This document shows, piece after piece, positions 26,320 through 34,318 of a stretch of 64,000 nucleotides of DNA. Made by a program: the position numbers and the translations under genes. Position 1 is the first letter of the stretch. Every line of letters begins with the position of its first letter. The stretch is from NCBI RefSeq assembly GCF_020075545.1, contig NZ_JAIQZK010000006.1, positions 124,001 through 188,000 of the forward strand, given 5' to 3'. The notes under the pieces were generated by a model. That model searched no databases. It worked only from the letters and a program-made list of their open reading frames with translations, and was not told the origin of the DNA. Origin of the DNA: Nocardioides sp. TRM66260-LWL. GTDB taxonomy: Bacteria > Actinomycetota > Actinomycetes > Propionibacteriales > Nocardioidaceae.

Positions 26320-28133
26320 GGGACGTCGGCCCGCAGGTCGCGGAGCGTGACCAGCCCACCGCGGACGCCGAGCACGAGGCCCCGACCGGCGCGCAGCAGC
26401 GGCCCGGTCGGCCGGGCCGCCTCCCCGAGGCCGACCCGGACGCGCACCGTGCGCGTGCCGGTGCGCAGGTCGAGCAGGCTCACGCCCCAGGCCTGCGCGC
26501 CCCACGCGCTGCGGCGGGCGTCGACGACGTAGGCCAGGCCGACCGCCGGCGCGACGACCGGCGCGATCGGCGCCGCGGGCAGGACGGTGCTCCAGGTCTG
26601 GGCACAGCGCAGCCGTCCGGCCGCCTCGGGGTCGGGCCCGACGTCGATCCGCGCCACCCCGCCGCGGGGGGCGCGGCCCAGCAGGGTCGACGCGGTCGAC
26701 CAGCGGCGCGCGTCGACGGCGATCGCCGCGGGGCCGGCCGCGCCGGTGGGGTCGAGCGGCACGAGGCCCAGCCCGGGGGCGGCCGGATCGCCGTCGGCGT
26801 CGAAGAGCTCGAGCCGGCACCGCTCGACGCCGGTGCGGCGGTCGAGCACGACGACGCCCGGCCGCTGCGAGGCGGCGTCGAGGACCGCCAGCAGACCGGG
26901 ACCGCCGGGCGTCGCCGGTGGGAGGCCGACCGGCCGCGCCCCCGGACCGCGGACGTCGTCGCGCCGCCAGGCGACGCGCAGCCGCGGACCGGGCGCCACC
27001 CCGAGGGCGACGACGCCGTCGGCCGTCGCCAGCTCGACCCGGTCGGGGCTGCGCGGATCGGGTGCGGCGAACCCCTGCGGCACCGACGCCCGCAGCCGCA
27101 GGGTGGCGACGGGGTCGCCGGGGCCGTCGAGGAGGCCCACGACGCCGGCCGCGGAGGCGAACCAGGTGCGTCCGCGCGGGTCGAGGACGACGTCGCGCAC
27201 GCAGTCGTCGGGGTCGAGCAGGTCCGCCAGATCGCTGCCGCCCTCGTCGGCGAGCGGATCGGTACGGACGATCCGCACGCTGCGGCCCACCCCGACCGCG
27301 AGCCGGCCGTCGGGACGTACCGCTGCGGCGCCCGCGCAGTCGCCGCCGGACGCCGCGGGTCGCAGCGTGGTGGCGGCGGTCGGCGATGCGGCGTCGTCGA
27401 GCGACTCCAGGCGGGGGGCGTCGGCGCCGGCGCCGCAGAGCGCCAGGGCGCGGGCGGCCGGGTCCGCCCCGTGGACGGCGAGGGGAGCGCAGCCGGGCTG
27501 CCACCGCGACCGGACGACCGGGCTGTCGCCGATCGGCGCGGACCCGGGAGCGGCCGGGACGCCCCGGAGCGGCCCCGGCTCCAGCGGACGGCCCTCGTAC
27601 GCCGGGGTCACCCAGCGTCCCGTCCCCGGCGGGAGCGGCAGCGCGACGCCGAGGGTCGGCGCGAGCGCGTAGCCGAGCACCGGCAGACCGGGCAGCACGA
27701 GGAGCGCCAGGAGCAGCGCGAGCGGACGGCGGCCGCCAGGGCCGCGGCGACGGCGACGTCGACGACGCGCCGCGAGCGTGCCGGCGACGACCACCAGCGC
27801 GACGAGCGGGCCCCCGAGCCAGAGCAGCAGCGCGAGCCCGGCGAGGCCGGGCAGTTCGCGACGCAGGGCCTGCCGGATCGCCGGCAGCAGCGATCCGCGC
27901 CATCCGCGCGCCACGGCTGCGCGGAGCCGATCGCGGCGGGACGGCGGAGGCGGCGCCAGCCGCGCGACGGCCTGACGCGCGGGCGTCCTGGCGGCCGTCT
28001 TCCTCGCCGGCGCCTTCGCGGCACCCTTCTTCGCCGCCGCCTTCTTCGCTGGCGCCCTCGTGGCCGGCGCCTTCCGGGCCGCTGCCTTCCTCGCGGGTGG
28101 CTTCGGACGGCCCTCGCCGCTGCGCCCGGTCAG
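26310..28133 (-). CDS. Membrane-anchored beta-propeller protein with Lys/Ala-rich N-terminus, probable CTG start
   Basis: The 607-aa reading begins with about 60 residues rich in Lys, Ala and Pro (histone H1-like). Two hydrophobic segments follow (LAGLALLLWLGGPLVALVVVAG and LALLLALLVLPGLPVLGYALA) flanking an Arg-rich loop, then about 430 residues of repeated beta strands, probably a PQQ/WD-like propeller on the outer face. No ATG, GTG or TTG in frame lies just before the Lys/Ala region. The CTG at 28133 overlaps the TGA of the crotonase gene as CTGA, the same geometry as other coupled pairs here. The first GTG (27914) would remove the basic region. The function is unknown and the exact start uncertain. 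Confidence 0.65.
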   Translation of the reverse strand: MTGRSGEGRPKPPARKAAARKAPATRAPAKKAAAKKGAAKAPARKTAARTPARQAVARLAPPPPSRRDRLRAAVARGWRGSLLPAIRQALRRELPGLAGLALLLWLGGPLVALVVVAGTLAARRRRRRRRGPGGRRPLALLLALLVLPGLPVLGYALAPTLGVALPLPPGTGRWVTPAYEGRPLEPGPLRGVPAAPGSAPIGDSPVVRSRWQPGCAPLAVHGADPAARALALCGAGADAPRLESLDDAASPTAATTLRPAASGGDCAGAAAVRPDGRLAVGVGRSVRIVRTDPLADEGGSDLADLLDPDDCVRDVVLDPRGRTWFASAAGVVGLLDGPGDPVATLRLRASVPQGFAAPDPRSPDRVELATADGVVALGVAPGPRLRVAWRRDDVRGPGARPVGLPPATPGGPGLLAVLDAASQRPGVVVLDRRTGVERCRLELFDADGDPAAPGLGLVPLDPTGAAGPAAIAVDARRWSTASTLLGRAPRGGVARIDVGPDPEAAGRLRCAQTWSTVLPAAPIAPVVAPAVGLAYVVDARRSAWGAQAWGVSLLDLRTGTRTVRVRVGLGEAARPTGPLLRAGRGLVLGVRGGLVTLRDLRADVPQG

Positions 28134-28924
28134 CGGCGTCGCGGTCCGAACTGGGGCGCGACCTTGGCGAAGGCGGCCTCGCGGGCCACGGCCGTGTTGC
28201 GCGTGGCCAGGAGGATCGCCTGCTCGATCCGCTCGCGGGCGAAGGTGCGGCGCGAGCCGGCGAACCAGGTGGCGTCGAAGATCCGCTTCGCCGCGGCCAG
28301 CTGGTCGGGCGAGCGCTGGGCGAGCTCGCGGGCCAGGCGCTCGGCGGCGACGACGGGGTCGGCGTCGAGCTCGGTGACCAGACCGAGCTCGGCGGCCTCC
28401 TTGCCCGAGAGGCTGCGGCCGGTCATCGTCAGCCGCTTGGCGACGTCGATGCCGACGACCTCCGAGAGCGTCCGGACCCCGGTCATGTCGGGGATGATGC
28501 CCCACTTCGCCTCGAGCACCGACCAGGTCGAGTCGGGGCTCGCGATCCGGAAGTCCGCGGCCAGAGCCAGCTGCACGCCGCCGCCGAGGCAGTGGCCGTG
28601 CACGGCGGCGATGACCGGCACCGGTAGGCGCCGCCAGGCCCAGCAGGCCTCCTGGAAGGTGTTGGTGCCGCGCCACGGCCGCGGCACGAACGCCGTGACC
28701 ACGCGGGCCGGCTGCTTCATGACGTGGGCGAAGTCGAGGCCGGCGCAGAAGGCGTCGCCCTCGCCGGAGAGGACGACGGCGCGCAGCGTCCGGTCGCGGC
28801 GCAGCGCGCGGGCGGTGCGCACGAGGTCGTCGAGCACGTCGAGGGTCAGGGCGTTGAGCTTGGCCGGACGGTCGAGCCGCACGTGGGCGATGCCGTCACG
28901 GATCGTGCAGGTCACGTGGGTCAC
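28130..28924 (-). CDS. Enoyl-CoA hydratase/isomerase (crotonase) family
   Basis: This 264-aa protein has the crotonase core. AVVLSGEGDAFCAGLDFAHVM provides the oxyanion loop near residue 54, and PVIAAVHGHCLGGGVQLALAADFRIASPDSTW the second oxyanion site near residue 100. The WGIIPDMTGVRTLSEVVG segment follows, where a catalytic Glu would be expected but Asp is seen, typical of isomerase or thioesterase members of the family. The C-terminal helices are complete. It likely acts on an acyl-CoA in lipid metabolism. The GTG at 28924 follows GATACT by 6 nt. It is coupled to the downstream membrane-protein gene. Confidence 0.92.
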   Translation of the reverse strand: MTHVTCTIRDGIAHVRLDRPAKLNALTLDVLDDLVRTARALRRDRTLRAVVLSGEGDAFCAGLDFAHVMKQPARVVTAFVPRPWRGTNTFQEACWAWRRLPVPVIAAVHGHCLGGGVQLALAADFRIASPDSTWSVLEAKWGIIPDMTGVRTLSEVVGIDVAKRLTMTGRSLSGKEAAELGLVTELDADPVVAAERLARELAQRSPDQLAAAKRIFDATWFAGSRRTFARERIEQAILLATRNTAVAREAAFAKVAPQFGPRRR

Positions 28925-28967
28925 CGTCCCAGTATCGGCCCTCCCGCCGCTCGGGAGCGGCACCGGC

Positions 28968-30842
28968 TCAGGTGCCGAACCGGCGCGCGAGCCCGGACGC
29001 CCGCTGGGCGCGTCGCTCCAGCGCGGCGCGCACCGAGGCGGGATCGCCGACGATCGTGACGCGGCGGCGCGCCCGGGTGACGGCCGTGTAGAGCAGCTCG
29101 CGGGTGAGCAGCGGGGAGTCCGGGGGCGGCAGCAGCACCGTGACGGCGTCGGCCTGACTGCCCTGGCTCTTGTGCACGGTCATCGCGTGCATGGTGTCGA
29201 CCTCGCCGAGCCGGCCGGTGGCCAGCCGCAGCGGATCGGGCTGCTCGGGCGAGCCGAGCACGGCGAGCGACCGGTCGCCGTCGCGCACGACGACGCCGGT
29301 GTCGCCGTTGAACAGCCCCAGCCCGTAGTCGTTGGCCGTGACCAGCAGCGGACGCCCGGGGTACCAGGCCGCGCCGCCGGCCCGCCCGACACCGCGACCG
29401 AGGTGCTCGGCCAGCCAGCGCTCGACCTGCAGGTTCCAGTGCGTGACGCCGTACGGGCCGTCGCGGTGCGCGCAGAGCAGACGGTGGCGCTCGAGGATCG
29501 CGAGCGCCGCGTCGGCGTCGCCGCGCTCCGCCGCCTCGACGAGCGCGCTCGCGTGGTCCACCAGCGCGGCGCGCAGCCGGGCCCGGTGGGCCGGGTCGTC
29601 GGGATCGAGCAGGACGAGCCGCTCCCACGCCGGATCGCCCGGATCGCCCGGGTCCTCGGACCCGCCGCTGGCGAGCAGGGCGAGCGCGGTGTCGGCGTCG
29701 CCCGTGCGGAGGGCCTCGGCGAGCCGGCCGATGGTCGGGCCGTAGCGGTGGCCGCGGCGCAGCGCCGTGACCGAGCCCGGCACCCGCTGCTCCAGTCCGA
29801 CGACGACGTCGGCGAGCACGGCGCCGGCCTCGACCGAGGCCAGCTGGTCGGGGTCGCCGACGAGCACCAGCCGCGCGTCCGGCCGGACGGCCTCGACCAG
29901 CCGGGCCATCATCGTGAGCGAGACCATGGAGGTCTCGTCGACCACGACGACGTCGTGCGGCAGCCGGTTGGCGCGGTGGTGGCGGAAGCGGGTGCGCGAC
30001 TCGGGCCGCCAGCCGAGCAGCCGGTGGAGCGTCGCGGCCTGGAGGCCGGCGAGCCTGGCCCGGTCGTCGTCGTCGAAGCCGGCGCCGCGCTGGGCGGCCA
30101 CCACGGACTCCTGCAGGCGGGCCGCGGCCTTGCCGGTCGGGGCGGTCAGCGCGATGCGGAGCGCACGGCCCTCCCGGGCGGCCTGGGCGCCGAGCAGCGC
30201 GAGCAGGCCGGCGACCGCGGTGGTCTTGCCGGTGCCGGGCCCGCCGGTGAGCACGCTCGTCCACGAGCCGGCCGCCCGGAGCGCGGCCGCGCGCTGCTCC
30301 TCGAATCCGGCGGGGAACAGCCGCTCGGCGTGCGCCTGCAGCGCCACCGCGTCGACCTCCGGCGAGGCGGCGGCCCGGGCCAGCAGGTCGTCGCGGACCT
30401 GACCCTCCTCACGCCAGTACCGATCGAGGTAGAGGAGGTCGTGCTCGAGCCGCACCACGCCGGCCTCGGCCAGCGGGCTGGCGGCCACCTCGGCCAGCCA
30501 GGCGGCGGCGTCCGGCCACGGCGGCAGCTCCGCCCCACCGGAGACGGCGTCGCTCGCCGCGGGCTCGGCGTCCTCCGTCGCGAGCCCGGCGAGGTCGACG
30601 CACACCGAGCCGTGGCGGACCGCGCGCACGGCCAGCGCGACCGCCAGCGCCACCCGGGCGCCGGGATCGTCGGCTCCGTCCGGGTCGAGGCCGGTGAGGA
30701 CGCACGCCCGCCGGGCGACGTGGACGTCGGCGCTGGTGAGCACCCCGGCGAGGTTGAACCGGGCGAGCAGCGACGTCGACGGCGGACCGGCGAGCGCGAG
30801 CCGCGGGTCGTGGGCGTCGCGCGCCTCGAAGCGCTCGATCAC
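28968..30842 (-). CDS. recD: RecBCD exonuclease V, RecD subunit
   Basis: The 624-aa superfamily 1B helicase has Walker A GGPGTGKTT near residue 200, VVDETSMVS, LVGDPDQLASVEAGAVLAD, and the C-terminal motif AMTVHKSQGSQADAV followed by LLTRELLYTAVTRAR. It is the 5'-3' motor of RecBCD, which resects double-strand breaks for RecA-dependent repair. The GTG start at 30842 overlaps the recB stop codon (GTGA). The longer frame upstream is a shadow of recB. RecBCD is present alongside AdnAB in many actinobacteria; AdnAB is not in this window. Confidence 0.95.
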   Translation of the reverse strand: MIERFEARDAHDPRLALAGPPSTSLLARFNLAGVLTSADVHVARRACVLTGLDPDGADDPGARVALAVALAVRAVRHGSVCVDLAGLATEDAEPAASDAVSGGAELPPWPDAAAWLAEVAASPLAEAGVVRLEHDLLYLDRYWREEGQVRDDLLARAAASPEVDAVALQAHAERLFPAGFEEQRAAALRAAGSWTSVLTGGPGTGKTTAVAGLLALLGAQAAREGRALRIALTAPTGKAAARLQESVVAAQRGAGFDDDDRARLAGLQAATLHRLLGWRPESRTRFRHHRANRLPHDVVVVDETSMVSLTMMARLVEAVRPDARLVLVGDPDQLASVEAGAVLADVVVGLEQRVPGSVTALRRGHRYGPTIGRLAEALRTGDADTALALLASGGSEDPGDPGDPAWERLVLLDPDDPAHRARLRAALVDHASALVEAAERGDADAALAILERHRLLCAHRDGPYGVTHWNLQVERWLAEHLGRGVGRAGGAAWYPGRPLLVTANDYGLGLFNGDTGVVVRDGDRSLAVLGSPEQPDPLRLATGRLGEVDTMHAMTVHKSQGSQADAVTVLLPPPDSPLLTRELLYTAVTRARRRVTIVGDPASVRAALERRAQRASGLARRFGT

Positions 30843-33800
30843 GGCGTCCCCTCCTCGAGCAGGTCGGAGAGCGCCACGATCAGGGCAGCCGGCGGCCGCC
30901 ACGAGAAGACGCCCGGCGGATGGTCGCCGACCAGCGGGACGTCGGCGCCCGCCATGCCGCGCAGGTAGAGGTAGGCGACGCCGCCGAGGTGCGCCTCGGG
31001 TCGGTAGCCGGGCTGGCGCCAGCGCAGGTAGCGGTGGACGACGACGGCGTACAGGAGCGCCTGCAGCGGGTAGTGGGAGTGCAGCATCGCCTCGGCGAGC
31101 GCGTCGGGGCCGTAGTGCGCGAGGCTCGGCTCGGTCTCGGGCGGGGTCAGGCGGTTGGTCTTGTAGTCGACCACGACGTAGCGGTGGCCGTGCGTGGCGT
31201 CGGGCACGCGGAGCACGACGTCGATCGATCCCGAGAGGTAGCCGCGCAGGGGCTGCTCGCCCAGCGGCGGCGTCTCCAGCCGCTCGGCGTACGGCCGCAG
31301 GGGGTCGTCGGCGGGCAGGTGGGCGCGCAGCACCGGCGCGAGGTCGCGCAGCCGGATCTCCGGCCGTCGGCGCGCCGGACGATCGCCCCCGGCGAGCGGG
31401 ATCTCGAAGTCGAGCTCGCGCAGCCGGTCGGAGAGCGGCACGTCGGCCAGCGTCAGGCCGGGCACGAGCGGGCCGAGCGGCGTGCGATGCACCGCCTCGA
31501 GACCGAGCGCCAGCGCCTCGGCGTCGACCTCCACCGGCCACCAGCGCGCCTGGTCGAGGACCTGCCGACGCAGCTCGGCGACGAGGTCGCCGTCGGTCTC
31601 GGGCGCGGCGGGGTCGGCGTGCTCGAGCACCGCGTGCACCAGCGACCCGAACGCGGCTCCCGCCGGCGCCGCGGCGAGGGGCACCGGGTGCGCGTCGGCG
31701 CCCGCTCCGTCGGCGGCGGTCGGCCCGTCCTGCGCCGCCGCACCCGGCTCCGCGGTCTGCGCCTCGGCGGCCTGCGCCTCCGCGGTCGGCGTCTCCTCGT
31801 CGTCCCGCAGGGTGACGTCGGGCTCGGACGCCGCGGCGGGCGCGCCGCCCGTCTGCTCCTCGACCCGGATGAGCGCCGAGTACGACGTGCGGGTCCAGGT
31901 CGCGTCGACCTCGCGGGCGAGACGCCGCGCGGTGAGCGGCTCCGCGCGGCCTGTCGCGCCCGTCGTGGCGAGCGACCCGAGGGACCCGGACTCAGCCGGT
32001 GCGGTGGGAGCCTCGACGACCTCCGCGCTCAGCGCGCCGAGCCGCTCGAGCTGGGCGAGCACGTCGGCGGCATGGTCGTCGGCGCGCACCGGGACCTTCT
32101 CGGGCACTGCGGCGACGCCGGGTCGGCGTCCCATCATCAGGCGGTGCAGCGGCGCGATGCCGGTGTTGGTGGTCGGCGCCCACCACACGACCAGCTGGGA
32201 CTGGGCCCGGGTGAGCGCGACGTAGAGGGTGCGGAGGTCCTCCGCGGCCTCCTCCGCCAGGTGGAGCGCCTCGTGCTCGGACCAGCCGGGTCCGGCCCCA
32301 CGCACGTCGAGGGTGCGGCGGTCGGAGGCGTGGAAGCGAGCGACGTCGACCGGGTGCCGGTACAGCTGGTGGGCGAAGGGCAGGTGCACGACGGGGTACT
32401 CGAGGCCCTTGCTGGCGTGCACGGTGACGATCTGGACGGCCGCCGCGTCGGAGTCGAGCCGCCGGGGCCGGTCGGTGCCCTCGAGCCGCAGCCGCTCGTC
32501 GCGCAGCCACTGCAGCAGCCCGGGCAGCCCGAGGCGCTCGCGCACGGCGACGTCGTGGAGCAGCTGGCCGAGGTGCCGCAGATCGGTGAGCAGCCGCTCG
32601 CCGCCGGGTCGCGTCAGCAGGGCGGCGGTGAGCCCCGCGGCCTCGAGGGCCTCGACGAGGGCCGCCACCCCGCGCCAGCGCAGCACTTCGGCCCAGCCGC
32701 GGAGGCGGTCGCCGACCTCGTCGACCAGCGAGCCGCCCCCGGGCGCGCGGTCGAGCGCGACCTCCGCGGGCGGGTGTCGCAGGAAGGGGCCCAGCGCGGC
32801 CGCGCGCACCCGCGCGAGCCGATGGGGCTGCTCCAGGGCCTGCAGGAGGGTCCACCAGGCGTCCGCGGACTCCGTGGCGAGCAGGTGGCCGCCGCCCGCG
32901 ACCACCGCCGGCACCCCGCGCTCCTGGAGCGCCGCCTGGACGAGCAGCCCGTGCGAGCGGACGTGGACGATGACCGCGACGTCGCCTGCGGCCAGCGGCC
33001 GTCCATCCCAGGTGGCGCCGGAGCCGAGCAGCCGGACGATGTCGTCGGCGCAGTCGGCGGCGACGACCTCGCGGGCCGCGCCCGCGAGCACGAGACCGCC
33101 CTTCGACATCGGCCGACCGGCCCGCGGCAGCCGGCGCAGCCGCAGCGGCGCGGCGACGGGCGCGCCCGCGAGCCGGGAGCCGCGATGGTGCGGCGCCACG
33201 GGATGCACGACGATGCGCTCGTCGCCCAGCGCGGCCCCGTCGAGCAGCACGCCGAGGGCGCGGGCGAGCGGCTCGTCGGCGCGGTAGCCGGTGGCGAGGG
33301 TGGACCGGACGTCGGCGGTCGCGGCGGCGCGCAGGTACGCGTGCACGTCACCGCCACGGAAGCCGTAGATGGCCTGCTTGGGGTCGCCGATCAGCACGAC
33401 GGTCGCGTGACCGACGAACGCGCGCTCGAGGACGTCCCACTGGGTGGGGTCGGTGTCCTGGAACTCGTCGACCAGCACGACCCGCCACCGCTCGCGCAGC
33501 CGGGCGCGGGCGTCGGCGTGGGGGTCCTCCAGCGCCTGGGCCACCCGGGCGAGGAGGTCGTCGTAGGCGAGCAGCCCCTGACGTCGCTTGCGTCGCTCGA
33601 CCTCGGCCCGCACCTCCTGCGCGAAGGCGACCCGCACGGCGCCCGGCGCGACCGCGTCGTCCTGCTCGGCGGCACCCGCCGCGGCGAGGTCGGCCAGGCC
33701 GTCGCGGACGACCGCCCGCGCGAGCCGGCGCGCCGCGCCGAGGTCGAAGGGCGGCGGCTCGGGCCGGGAGCCGAAGAAGCGGAGGTAGACGTCGTCGACC

Positions 33801-34318
33801 ACCTCGAGCACGAGGTCGTCGAGGGTGTCGACCAGGGTGGCGTCGGGCTCGGTGTCGCCGGCGACGCCGAGCGAGCGGAGCACGAGCTGGCAGAACTGGT
33901 GGGTGGTCGCGATCGTGGCGGCGTCGAAGCCGGCCAGCGCGGCCCGCAGCCGATCGAGCCGGGCGACCCGCTCGGCGCGGTCGGCGTCGAGCAGCCAGGC
34001 CTCGACGACGTCCAGCGAGCCGGGCGGCGCGACCGCCTGCTCGTCGGGGTCGTCGAGGGCGTCGAGGGCGTCGGCGAGCAGCCGCTCGGAGGCCACCAGT
34101 CGCCCGCGCACCCGGGCCCGCAGCTCCTGGCTGGCGGCCCGGCCGAAGGTGACGACGAGCAGCTGGTCGACCTCGACCTCGCCGCAGGCCAGGTAGCGGG
34201 TGACGAGCCCGGCGATCGTGTAGGTCTTGCCGGTGCCGGCACTGGCCTCGAGCAGGGTCGTGCGACCGGGCTCGGGCAGCGGACCCCCGAGGTCGAAGAC
34301 CGACGGCTCCACGCTCAC
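30839..34318 (-). CDS. recB: RecBCD exonuclease V, RecB helicase-nuclease subunit
   Basis: The 1159-aa protein has an N-terminal UvrD-like helicase. Walker A is ASAGTGKTYT at residues 25-34, followed by VLVDEFQDTDPTQW, LIGDPKQAIYGFRG, VTVHASKGLEYPVVHLP and LRTLYVALTRAQSQLVVWW. A flexible Ala/Glu/Thr-rich linker (around residue 850) leads to the RecB-type nuclease domain, with catalytic Asp in SGSIDVVLR and YVVVDYKTN near residues 1060-1085. It is the 3'-5' motor and nuclease that responds to Chi. It starts at the GTG at 34318, which overlaps the recC stop as GTGA. Confidence 0.96.
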   Translation of the reverse strand: MSVEPSVFDLGGPLPEPGRTTLLEASAGTGKTYTIAGLVTRYLACGEVEVDQLLVVTFGRAASQELRARVRGRLVASERLLADALDALDDPDEQAVAPPGSLDVVEAWLLDADRAERVARLDRLRAALAGFDAATIATTHQFCQLVLRSLGVAGDTEPDATLVDTLDDLVLEVVDDVYLRFFGSRPEPPPFDLGAARRLARAVVRDGLADLAAAGAAEQDDAVAPGAVRVAFAQEVRAEVERRKRRQGLLAYDDLLARVAQALEDPHADARARLRERWRVVLVDEFQDTDPTQWDVLERAFVGHATVVLIGDPKQAIYGFRGGDVHAYLRAAATADVRSTLATGYRADEPLARALGVLLDGAALGDERIVVHPVAPHHRGSRLAGAPVAAPLRLRRLPRAGRPMSKGGLVLAGAAREVVAADCADDIVRLLGSGATWDGRPLAAGDVAVIVHVRSHGLLVQAALQERGVPAVVAGGGHLLATESADAWWTLLQALEQPHRLARVRAAALGPFLRHPPAEVALDRAPGGGSLVDEVGDRLRGWAEVLRWRGVAALVEALEAAGLTAALLTRPGGERLLTDLRHLGQLLHDVAVRERLGLPGLLQWLRDERLRLEGTDRPRRLDSDAAAVQIVTVHASKGLEYPVVHLPFAHQLYRHPVDVARFHASDRRTLDVRGAGPGWSEHEALHLAEEAAEDLRTLYVALTRAQSQLVVWWAPTTNTGIAPLHRLMMGRRPGVAAVPEKVPVRADDHAADVLAQLERLGALSAEVVEAPTAPAESGSLGSLATTGATGRAEPLTARRLAREVDATWTRTSYSALIRVEEQTGGAPAAASEPDVTLRDDEETPTAEAQAAEAQTAEPGAAAQDGPTAADGAGADAHPVPLAAAPAGAAFGSLVHAVLEHADPAAPETDGDLVAELRRQVLDQARWWPVEVDAEALALGLEAVHRTPLGPLVPGLTLADVPLSDRLRELDFEIPLAGGDRPARRRPEIRLRDLAPVLRAHLPADDPLRPYAERLETPPLGEQPLRGYLSGSIDVVLRVPDATHGHRYVVVDYKTNRLTPPETEPSLAHYGPDALAEAMLHSHYPLQALLYAVVVHRYLRWRQPGYRPEAHLGGVAYLYLRGMAGADVPLVGDHPPGVFSWRPPAALIVALSDLLEEGTP

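Noticed and set aside
25090..27903. A long minus-strand frame starting ATG at 27903
   Set aside because: It is Arg/Ala/Pro-rich noise in another frame of the propeller gene and runs across the SDR and isomerase genes on the opposite strand.
28133..28676. Extending the propeller gene upstream to 28676
   Set aside because: The added 181 residues are an off-frame reading of the crotonase gene and look like shadow sequence.
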